A stretch of 64,000 nucleotides of DNA, taken from assembly GCA_902728285.1 (NCBI GenBank), contig CACVBU010000219.1, positions 168,814-232,813 on the forward strand, read 5' to 3'. Shown here one piece after another: positions 54,550 through 64,000 of this stretch. The translations under genes were made by a program, and so were the position numbers. The notes beneath the pieces were generated by a model, which saw only the letters and a program-made list of their open reading frames with translations, was not told the origin of the DNA and did no database searches. The stretch comes from Clytia hemisphaerica (lineage: Eukaryota; Cnidaria; Hydrozoa; Leptothecata; Clytiidae). The stretch's first letter is position 1. The number at the start of each line of letters is the position of its first letter.

Positions 54550-55790
54550 CTGTGAAATAGTTTTGGTCTGGATATCCAGGCTAGCCTTTATGAATCAAAA
54601 TGCGGTTAAGTTTTTATTCACTGCATCCTCACGCGAGCAAGAAAATTAATATTGTCCGTTGTTAACAGTAATGTTAATGTTTAAGTCTTCATCAAAAGTT
54701 GAAAGAACATAAACAAACAGTTTAAGAAAAGTCACGAAGTCTGATGCAATAACAATCAAACCTTCTACTTATGTAACATTCTGAGAGAATATCAAATCGT
54801 ATCGAATTCCCACCCGAATTGGGTACCACGGTAGGCATGAATGAAAAAAGAATTGACCCAGGATGGTTCGGGGGCGTAATGCAGGGCGGATACATTTTTC
54901 AAGCCCACAGACAGGGTCGGAAAATACAATAGAACCCTCGTAACAAGTATTCTTTGGTAAAATTTTGGTAGAAATTAATAAGTTCTAAGTTTTTAGTCCC
55001 GTTCTCACATTTTACACTAATCTTTACAGAAAAATAAACAATGATCCCCCTGCGTAGGATCCACGGGTCCCTTTATCATGACGTTTGATCAAAATATTCC
55101 GGGGGTAATTTATTCAGAAAATAGATATCGCCTAATAATTTGGGTGACATAGACGTTTTTGTTTTTTTTAAGAAACTAGTTTTACCAAGCAGCCTCAATG
55201 TTTCTTAAGAAATCGGCCTTTTGAGCCTTAAATGTTTCTGACATGTTTCTAAACTTTGTCAAGCTTAAAGACGCATGTCGATAATACAATAGTCTAATAG
55301 CCCCCTAATAGACTAATCTACGGTACTTTCCTATCTTCTATACTGATTTTCTGACTTTCTCAAATGTTTCTAACTGTTATGTAACTATTTTTCTTGAACT
55401 TTGCCTTGATTGGAAGGTTCTTAAAAAAAAAAACGAATTAAAAAATTTTATTTTCTTATTCTCAGCCTCAGCATGTTTCTTAGATGTTTCTTAATTTTTA
55501 GGCATTCTGAGCCTCATGTTTCTTAAAAAAAAAACGTGTAACACACAGAAAAATTTCAAGGTCAAGTTTTATATTTGATGTCGTAATACTAAAGAGGGAA
55601 TTTGGCAATAAGTGGGTTGGAAGTTTTTAAAGCTGTGGCAACACTGAAAACGGAAGAATAAAAAAGTATTTGTCTGAAATTTTTTAATTTTTTAATATCT
55701 GAACCGATAATTTGTCATAGATTTCCTCAAATGATTTTTTTATGTACTTTTTGAATAATGCTCGACAATTTATAGAACTTTATACAAATT
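54550..55790. other. Gene-free stretch including a repeat related to 31.5 kb
   Basis: Within 55300-55410, on the minus strand, AGAAAGTCAGAAAATCAG and ATAGAAGATAGGAAAGTA match the right part of the tRNA-bearing element at 31525-31565. The rest is AT-rich, with ATGTTTCTTAAGAA-type words at 55195-55530. Confidence 0.5.
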
Positions 55791-56093
55791 CAACACCCCC
55801 ATCTCACATACCCACTTTTCCATTCCCAATGGAAAATTGGCCAAAATATCGTCACCGGTGGAAAATCATCCTCCACTTTTTGTCCCCACTGAAAAAAAAT
55901 CGAATAAACCAAGCCTCACTGCAAAAGAATATGCTATTTTCCCCATCCCCGCTGAATTTTCTGACTTGAAAACAAAAGAATTTCAATCCCCAGCCATAAA
56001 AAATATGGGAATATCAATCCCCATCGAGTTTCAGTCCGTTTTTTTAACTCCACTGACTGAAAAAATCCTAACGGGTCTGTGAAGAAGGGGGTT
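55791..56093. repeat. MITE related to the TTAA-flanked element at 61.4 kb
   Basis: The ends CAACACCCCCATCTCACA and, inverted, AAACCCCCTTCTTCACAGACC are weakly matched. The body repeats a CCCCACTGAAAA/CCCCATCGAG theme. Two overlapping open frames are translations of this repeat. Confidence 0.5.
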
Positions 56094-56941
56094 TAATTCA
56101 GAGTCAAGACCATAATATCTAGGTATGAACTTTTTTAATACGAAAATTTCAAAGACTATAATAAATACAGTGTTCAATAAGAAGTTATTTTCTAAACTTT
56201 AGAAACAAATTTAAGACCACCACTCACACTCAACCTTTCTGTTCTATCATAACTGGTTTAAAACTTTTCGAATAGACTAGGGGGGGGTGGGGTTGGTGGT
56301 CCCCTGGAGCCACGAGGAACATTTTAGCCACGTACTATTTTTTAATAAAATTGTAATTCTACCCGAAGTTTGAACATATTCAGAAGAGCAGAACTCTAGA
56401 AAATTGGAGTTAGATATTAGTATTAGGGGTTAGTTGAATTTTCTCAATATGGAAACTACTTTCAGAAATGAAAACTTCTTTTTTGATACTACATGTTTGA
56501 TTAGCAATTGAATCGTGGGCGTCAAAGCGTTAGACAAATATTACCTCACGATTAACTATCGAAGAAAAAAATTGCATGGATGTAAAACTTTATGAAGGGA
56601 AGGTGATGTACTTCTTTATGATTTATGACCAGATGTTAACCAATGGTTGAAAGAGTTGTTTATTTTTAGCTTTCGCTTTATATATTTGTAGAATTGTGGA
56701 TTTACGAGGGAAAGTGTACTCTGTACCAAAATGTATCTCACGATTATCGTAGCGTATCTCTACGGCAATGAATTTTCAAATTAGCCGTAGATATCGGGTT
56801 TGTGTACAGACTAGGGAAGGTACGACGTTTCTTATACATTTCCCATAACTAAAGAAGGAAAAACCCGAAGTAAAAACAGTTTTCTTCTAAATTCTTTGAC
56901 CACTACTTTTATTTGGATTTTAGTGACAAAGTCAAGAAAAA

Positions 56942-59271
56942 ATGAAATTGACAACAATAACTTTGATGGCGTTATTTTGCGCATTGCATAAATTATCGAA
57001 CGCTCAACGTAAATTGAATTTCAAGATACCAGGACCGAAATCACTCAATGACCGGATAGCCATTATAGGAGCTGGACCATCCGGTATTCACATGGCACTA
57101 TTGTTAAAGAAGTTGAAATTTACTGATGTAACGATCCTTGAAAGATCGAACGATTTTGGTGGTAAATCATGGACAATAGAAAGACGTGGGGCTCCTCATG
57201 AGATGGGTACTGTCTATTTACAGCCTGATTATGAAGATAATATAATCTCCTTAGTGAATGAGTATGCACCCGGCGATTTAGTTCATTTCCCACCTGCATC
57301 AATATGGCTTGATGGGAAAGAGCCTGCAGACTATAAAAGCTATATTTTTCGTTACGCCATCCAGCACCTGAAGACTACAAATATAACTGTCATTAAGAAA
57401 GGTTTTTTTGATGCCATCTCAGGCTATATAAGAATTCATCGTGAACTGTTTGGTGTCTATGATGGTGAACATCTGCCAGAGCTGGTCGAACCAAAGGTAA
57501 ATACTCGTACTTAGTTCCCTTAGATTACTCTATTTCGATTTAGCAGTTGAATGAGGTCTCTCCTTTTGAACAACAGAATATCAAAAGGTTAATTCTTGCG
57601 TGGGCTATGAAATTGTTTTAGGCTTTTATCTTGAAACTGTCGGCAACTGAACTGCATATTTTCAACACAAAGCAACAGCAACAAAAGCTCAAACAGGAAA
57701 TTTAACTTTTATTGTTGTCATTCATGTATACTATTCACTCATACAGGACAAAGAGAGAGTTGATAAAACTTTTGAAGAATTTCTTGACGATGAAAATCTT
57801 CAATTATTGAAACCACTCTTGTACGCTAGTAATTCCGTGCAAGGTTATGGACGACTTGAGGAGATTCCAACAATGTACGGAATGACATGGAACACACCAA
57901 AAATGATGGGTGTCCTTTTGAAAAGACTATCTGGTGACAATATTGGAGGTTTGTCAAATTTTAGCTTTTCTCTACCTTCTTTTGCCCTTCGGAAATCTTT
58001 AATGTGTCCGAAAAAAATAATACAGGTTTTATAAAAGTAAAATTAGAAAAAACTGGTCATCTGAATTTAGAACAACAATTGAAATAAGATAAAATTTCTT
58101 TTTAAAATATTTTATCAAATCATAAAATCCATATTAACTATGAGGATTTTTCTGGATTTTTAGAAAATTCTGTTTCGCTTTGTTCTGGGCAAACTGTAGA
58201 AATTTTGACATCATGTGGTGCTCGTATCATAAGATAAAAATACCTGGTTCGGGCAGACCTTCCATTAGGATTAAGCTTTTAACCAACTATTCTTTTTTAA
58301 GGCAAGTAGGTTTTTTTAGCTAATTCTACCACACTAAGAGCAGGGCGGATTAGTAATGTTCAATAATTTCCTTCCTGATGAATAATTGTAGCGAAATCGT
58401 TTTGAAGCACGTCAACAGTCAATTTCTTTGCAATACTGAAATAGAAATAAAAATGTTACAATACTTTCTTTTCTTAGGATTCTACATGCTGAGAAACGGT
58501 TTCCAAAACCTCTGGAAAAACATTATCGAGAAAGAGGGCCTTAACATCAAATACAACGTAAATATAATCAAAATTCGACGAAGTGAGAATGACATCTTTA
58601 TTAAAAACAAGGTTGGGAAAAAAGGACCCCGAACATGGGATCGCTATGATTTTATAATTTGGAGTCCGGAAATGAAAACAAGTCTCCGGTACTGGGATTG
58701 CCGTAAAGATGAAGCGTACTACTTCTCTCGTACAAGACCAACTTGGTTTACAACAGCTTTAGTTGACACACTCGGTGCAAAAAAAGGACCATCTCCTATT
58801 GATTATTGGGTAGATAATATCAACAAAAGACGTCAAGGTGCGATATGGGGACAACGTGATTCATATGCTGCTATTCGGAATTACACAGGCCCCGATTATC
58901 AATCGGGGAAATTTAAATCGGGTAATGATGATTCCCCGATTCGCACTACGGTCACATATCAAATGAATGATCGCCGACCCTCACGATTCCGATTGCGACG
59001 TAAATTGTTGAAGGCTTTACGTGATATCGGCGCAACGAAGATCAATCTAGTGGTGATGAAGACTTGGAGATATTTCCCTCGGTATAACATCAAAGATTTA
59101 TCAAGGGGCATCTTATGGAGAATCTTGGAGATGCAAGGAAAATACAATATGTGGTATATCGGATCCTCTGTGTCTTTCGAAAGTGTCAAATCAGTCGTGG
59201 AGTATAATAAATTATTGGTACATAACTTTGAATTGCCAACAGAGTCGCAAAATATGAGCCCACCAAGCTAA
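56942..59271 (+). CDS. Secreted FAD-dependent amine-oxidase-like protein
   Basis: Exons 56942-57496, 57747-57948 and 58478-59271 join in frame to 516 residues. Residues 1-21 (MKLTTITLMALFCALHKLSNA) look like a signal peptide. RIAIIGAGPSGIHMALLLKK (about 38-57) is a dinucleotide-binding Rossmann motif, followed by ILERSNDFGGKSWT. Near the C-terminus YIGSSVSFESVKSVVEYNKL (about 479-498) resembles the second FAD-contact segment of flavin amine oxidases. Also seen: QGYGRLEEIPTMYGMTWNTP and MLRNGFQNLW. Substrate is unknown. I cannot assign it to MAO, LOX, PAOX or L-amino acid oxidase. AATAAA at 59461 is a plausible poly(A) signal. The exon 2 to 3 splice is supported by G-GA forming IGGFYMLRNG. Confidence 0.85.
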
Positions 59272-60460
59272 AATGCTGTTCTAGTGTTCATTTAATCTAC
59301 TTAATTTAAAAAAATGGGGAATAACTTTAAATTGTATTCACTTGTATTTAATATGGGAATTTTTTTGTTTTTTTTTTGTTTGTATTTATTGCTTAATATT
59401 ATTAAAATTAATTTTGAAATTGTAGAAATTGTTCAAATATTGATACATTTAGTCGGAAAAAATAAAAATCATTTTAATCTCTGAGCTAAAAATTTTGTAT
59501 TCAAATTCGTATAGGTGATAACACAAGGCTAATGATAAGTAAGGCCTATAAACCAGGAAATGGTGCCTTAAAAGATCGAAACATTTATAAAGCTTATACT
59601 AAACATTTGAAAAATTGACTAGAATTTTGAACAAATAGTGCTGTGACTATGTATGCAGTCACTACTTTCGGAAAATTTAGCTTTTTAATGTTCGATCTTC
59701 GAACTTTGACTCAACATCTAGGTCATTCGTATGCTAAAGCATCGGGTTTTGATTAATTTAAGTCACTTTTATACCTCTAACAATGTGTTATAACAATACA
59801 GAAAAATAAATTCTCTAGTAAAAAAACTGATAGTTGATTTAGCAATATTAATCTTTTAATGCAACACATAATTTATTGTAAATTTGAACAGATTTTGGTC
59901 ACGTTTGTTGCATAAATGCTATTCGAAGCCAACTTTTGATTAAATATTTGCGACAGAGAAAAGTAATCAGTGAAGGCAAACAAAAGTAAACTCGTCAGCA
60001 GAAACTGAAAATTATATTTAGCACGTAGCAACTACACTCTGAAGAATACACAAACTCAACCCATTAAAAAACCTGAAAATTTACTATTTTTATGCAAAAT
60101 AAAAATTTTAAGTTGCGTCTCCATAGACTCTATATTCATTGCCCCTCCCCCCCCCACTTTCAATTTCATGACGTGGGTCCTGCTACTGTGAAGAACACAC
60201 AAACTTAACCCATTAAAAAACCTGAAAATTGACTATTTTTTATGAGGAATCGCAGACTTTGGTGATAGCATTACACATTGACAAATTAGAAACCCAGATT
60301 TTCGGCTCAGGGCTGGCGAAAGAAAACAGTATGAAAAAATAGTTTGTTTTATTTGCTGCAGATTTAAAAATATGAGATAGCATAGAAACATGAAGAAAAC
60401 CGAATGAATAAGCTGTTAGTTTCATTAAAGTGTTTTATATTCAGTTTAGAATTCGATATT
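59272..60460. other. Gene-free spacer between two convergent genes
   Basis: The FAD gene 3'UTR and AT-rich sequence. AACTCAACCCATTAAAAAAC (60053) recurs as AACTTAACCCATTAAAAAAC (60202), a short direct repeat of about 150-base spacing. Confidence 0.45.
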
Positions 60461-60469
60461 GAATTAATG

Positions 60470-60611
60470 AGACGTTTGCAGCATCACAATAAGGCAACAT
60501 AATACCGACTGTCATTTAATTAACGTCAAGACAACATCTAACGTCATAGTATAATCTAACGTCTCTGACATCCAAAGAAGATGTCAAATGAACGTACAAA
60601 TGATGTCACCT
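60470..60611. repeat. Degenerate AACGTC-rich MITE abutting MSH4
   Basis: It contains AATTAACGTCAAGAC, ATCTAACGTCATAG and TCAAATGAACGTAC. It resembles an eroded member of the AACGTT family and runs up to the MSH4 stop codon. Confidence 0.45.
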
Positions 60612-63608
60612 TCATTGGTCACCCTGTGCTTCTAAAAATCTCATTTTCAAACCTTCAAGATATTGTTTCAATGCATCTGTATCTAACTGTGAATGCTTAG
60701 CAGCTTGCTTTAACGTGCATCCAAGTCGTATTTTTGCTTTTTGTAAATTCCCTTCTTCTGTTGTCTCCTGAAAAAACAAACAAAGTCCAATATCTTTAAG
60801 TAAGCAAGTCTGCGTCCGCAGTTGGAGACGACCCGAACGATCCTATTTCGATAGCTTGGGAAAGGGTGGCATTATTTCTCCCTGGATTATGCTCCACTTA
60901 CCCTTGACCCTTCCCTTAACTGCTGAGTATCGAGTATAGAGGCATCAAGTATCATTTTGTACTCAGTAAGAATTCTTTGGTATAATCCGATCAGTGATTG
61001 AACCAACAACCTTGCGTACCGTAGCTGGAAGATCTACGGCCGCTAGATTTCGGAATGAGAAAATATGTTCAAGTTACCTGCAGTGGAGCACTCTCATTCT
61101 CAGTAGCAAGTGTACGCGCGACTTCGATAATTTCCTCAGGTAAGTTTGAAAACTCGGCTAACTGAATTCCTATTGACGCGAGAGATCAAATGTAAATATG
61201 AATAATCATGTTGTAAAGGTGAAAAGAAAGGATCAAAGGTAATACGAATGATGAAATTTTAAGAATTTGAAAAGTCTTGGTAGATGTCTTCGATTGACCT
61301 GAAGTCGAGAAAGTCCTTACAAAACTGGAGACGTCTGGAAAGCTTCCAAGGCTATTAAAGTGGACAACTATTTAAAAAATCTTTTAACAAGTTAGGAAAT
61401 GTGATAACCAACCTCGGGCTATGAAGGACTTAAACACCCCTGTCTCACAGACCTAATGGGACCCCCCGCCCCACTGGAAGATGTTTTCAGCCTCGACTAG
61501 GAAATCGGCTTTCATTTTCATCCAAATTTGAAACTCAATGTAAAAATTGCACTCCAAAACCGTCTCCACTGGATTTCTTTGCTCTACTTGGAACAATACA
61601 ATTTTTATCCCAAATGGAATTTCAATAGAGACGGGGCTGTGAGACAGGGGTGTTTAACCGCCTTTTAAACTTCGACACAGTTCAAAAATTAATCGAATTT
61701 TGCCTACCATAATGCATTTCGTCAGTTTTTTCTTTGGTAATGGTATGTGTATATGCTAACTTTTCTTCTTTCTTGTTTTCGTTGTACAAATGCTGAAAAA
61801 TATTCATGACATATAATTGAGTTAGTAATATACGATATATAATTGGCTTTTCTAGAGGGAAAGAGCCGTTTCACCTGTTGCGAAGGCCTCTAACTTCTGT
61901 AACATACATATGATTAGAATTCATCATTATTACGGGATTCGAATAATGATCCTCAGGGAATGTGGAAATTTCCCAGGAGGGGGGGGGACTCAATTCAAAA
62001 ACGACCATACTTGCGGCCCAAAATTAGGCCTTTGAAATCGCACCCTTACAGTGCAAATTTGAGCGAAAAATTTTTCTTGAACATTTTTGACCATTTTAAG
62101 GCAAAATATGGTCGAAATTTTACACCCTTGGAGTAAATATTTTCTCATCTTTGCTCATTACCATCCTTACAGTGCACTATGGGAAGCTTGGAAAATATAC
62201 ACTTAAGGGCCGCACGTATGGTAGGTCATTTACTTTGAGTGCCCCCCCCCCATGAAATTTGTATACCCCCTAGCAAATTCTGCCAAATTTCAAAATCCCC
62301 GTTAGTCCTAGTTAAAGAAAGGTGGGGGCTAAAGATGTTTCAAATATTTGGGGGGGGGGGGGGCTAATGTACTCGGGAGGGGGGGGGCTGAATTCTCTTC
62401 CTTTAACGTGCAGTGAAAACACTTAATGGTTGGCTTCAATTGCTCATGATGCTGAAAATTTTCCCCTGCGGCACTATATTTTAATATAAAGTCAGCAAAA
62501 TATTTTATCTTTTAACCTTCAAACTGCAACACAATATATATTGAATAACTCTATTTTCGTGGGACAAACCTTTAAAAGTGTCGAGGGTCGAAAGCCCGGG
62601 CCGCTACCAAAAATTTCATGAAAATTTGGGGGGACTTAAAACTCAGGGCGCGACCTAATTTTTGCCTGAGTCCTTAACCCTAGGCTGACTCTATGCCCAA
62701 AAGATTTTAAAATGTATATATAAGTGACAGCTTTGTGACTGAATCTTTTTGAAATTCAATAGACTAAAGCCTCACCTGAACTACCATGTGGTAACTAAAA
62801 ATGGAAGAATGTGAAAAATTTCAATGAATAAATTTCAAACCAGTTCATATAAATATCTGTTAGATTCCTAAATTTTATCTTGCGCATTAACATGGATGAA
62901 GCAATCAGTTTCGAAAAAAGGACCCCCAGATATTTCACTATCGCTTTGTTAACATTTAAGAAAAATTTATTTTACTAATTTTGTGTCTTTGTAGTAAGAT
63001 ATTTACTTTTCAACATTGTGATAAACATTTGAGAGATCGCACAATTCCAGGAAGTGAGTGGCGAAGAATGTAAATGCCTGAAAGAAGGTGGATTATAATT
63101 GATTTCAGAACTGTAAGTAAAAATAGCTTTTCCTACTTATAAACGAGTTCTGAAAGTGACGTTAATTTGCGAAAGAGATCCCTAGTACAAAAGACAACTG
63201 TAGCACGATGGTATTAGTCTAAACTCACTTCACTCAACCGAACTCGTCTTGTTTTAGTTGACTTAAGTAAGAAGAGTCTTCAATTGAGTGATTTGTTCGA
63301 AAACCAGGGCTATTCCCGAACAAGGAATCCATGTCATTGAAAACAATGCTAAGTCGGTAGAGCAGAACACAAGCTTTACGAATGACTTTAGAGTCTCACT
63401 CAGTCTTCAAGCTAGAAGTCCGCTATCAGAAAAAAGTTATAGTTTGATCATTAAAATTTTGCGTGAATGGGAGGATTTTCAAGGTGGATAAAATCAATCG
63501 GACAATACGCAAACGTACGCATAGATATAGGTAAGAAACAAACCTTTGTTGAAATGAGTTTTTCACAAATACTGTAAGAAATTCCTACGCCTTCAGCTAT
63601 TCCAGTAC
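60612..63608 (-). CDS. MSH4: MutS homologue 4, C-terminal part
   Basis: Six exons on the minus strand: 63608-63544, 63077-63007, 62794-62776, 61792-61708, 61169-61078 and 60767-60612, which join in frame to 162 residues ending at TGA. The upstream exons, with Walker A and B, lie beyond the window. Visible are TGIAEGVGISYSICEKLI (after the missing GRG), AFTFFATHFLELCDL with the MutS signature T-H-F, VENYHMVVQ, HYGIQLAEFSNLPEEIIEVA and the C-terminal helix LKQAAKHSQLDTDALKQYL. Loss of long linker and the SQLDxDxLxxYLxxLK ending fit MSH4 rather than MSH2 or MSH5. MSH4 pairs with MSH5 to stabilise meiotic crossovers. Exon 62776-62794 is only 19 bases. Confidence 0.9.
61430..61657. repeat. TTAA-flanked MITE in an MSH4 intron
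   Basis: Perfect inverted ends TTAAACACCCCTGTCTCACAG. If TTAA is the target duplication this would be piggyBac-like. Length 228 bases. The interior contains GGTTTTGGAGTGC-like sequence on the minus strand and has no ORF. Confidence 0.8.
62030..62400. repeat. Repeat with CACCCTTACAGTGCA words and long C/G runs
   Basis: CACCCTTACAGTGCA (62041) and CCATCCTTACAGTGCA (62161) match the interior of the 15-mer element (41265, 41338). The block ends in C and G homopolymers (62242, 62352). It lies in an MSH4 intron. Confidence 0.6.
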
Positions 63609-63817
63609 CTAGAAATAAGTTGAAAACCTTTGTAAGGCACCCACGGTGTAATTAAAAACACTCGAACGATCCTCGACCGATCAATAAATTACTGCAACAA
63701 TTTTTTAACCGCAAAGATAAACGATACACCCATCATAATTCTAATCAGTTTTTGAAATCCTGACTTTTTGCGTGAAATCATCATATAACGGGTGGTCCAA
63801 AAAATTTTTCCATAAGG

Positions 63818-64000
63818 CGAAAATAAAAAAATGTAGTGTTTCCAGAAACCAGCCGGGTGAAAAAAAATAATTTTCTGACCCGGCCGCAGACTTTGTTAGT
63901 AGTTAGTAGCAGAAGGCTTACTACATACTGTTTTACATAAATGTTATCTTTAAAGTTCTAATTTCAATGATCTTAAGTTATCAAAAATAGCAAAAAAAAG
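63818..64000. repeat. MITE with GGCGAAAATAAAAAAATG end, copy 2 (cut by window)
   Basis: GGCGAAAATAAAAAAATGTA, GTGTTTCC, CGGGTGAAAAAAAAT and CTGACCCGGCCGCAGAC match 42988-43364. The remaining part runs past the window. Confidence 0.75.

Noticed and set aside
55742..56082. Two overlapping plus-strand proline-rich frames
   Set aside because: Both derive from a repeated CCCCACTGAAA theme within a weak-ended MITE. No start context or splice partner is seen.

Overview
This is animal nuclear DNA, AT-rich, with GT-AG introns and short genes separated by dense repeats. Every recognisable host gene is a conserved metazoan one: a BPHL-type alpha/beta hydrolase, a mu-crystallin/ketimine reductase, TMEM203, POMT1, ribosomal protein S18 and the meiotic MutS homologue MSH4. 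A secreted FAD amine-oxidase-like protein is the only host protein I cannot place in a named family. Intron-rich POMT1 and MSH4, a CR1/L2-like LINE and many palindromic MITEs suggest an invertebrate, perhaps an early-branching one such as a cnidarian or sponge. I cannot fix the phylum from the sequence alone.

Layout. 1-3.6 kb: two large palindromes, the 5' part of a LINE and a tRNA-like copy. 3.8-7.75 kb: BPHL, CRYM and TMEM203, all on the plus strand. 7.8-13.4 kb: repeats only. 13.46-22.92 kb: POMT1 on the minus strand, reconstructed as 19 coding exons giving 726 codons plus stop. 23-31.7 kb: a repeat block that includes a nest of elements inserted into one another, with several pre-insertion sites still readable nearby. 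32.1-39.3 kb: RPS18, 4 coding exons, with two related C/D-box snoRNA candidates in introns 2 and 3 and a 2.56 kb TIR element in intron 3. 39.3-56.9 kb: repeats, MITEs and minisatellites, with no convincing gene. 56.9-59.3 kb: FAD oxidase-like gene, 3 exons. 60.6-63.6 kb: the C-terminal six exons of MSH4, minus strand, running off the right edge.

The genes do not form a pathway. They are independent housekeeping, secretory and meiotic genes. The unusual content is the mobile DNA. Many non-autonomous elements with terminal inverted repeats carry their own internal arrays of short repeated motifs. Where they have landed in one another, the target duplications (TA, a 7-bp LINE duplication, ATAA) and empty sites allow the order of insertion to be read.
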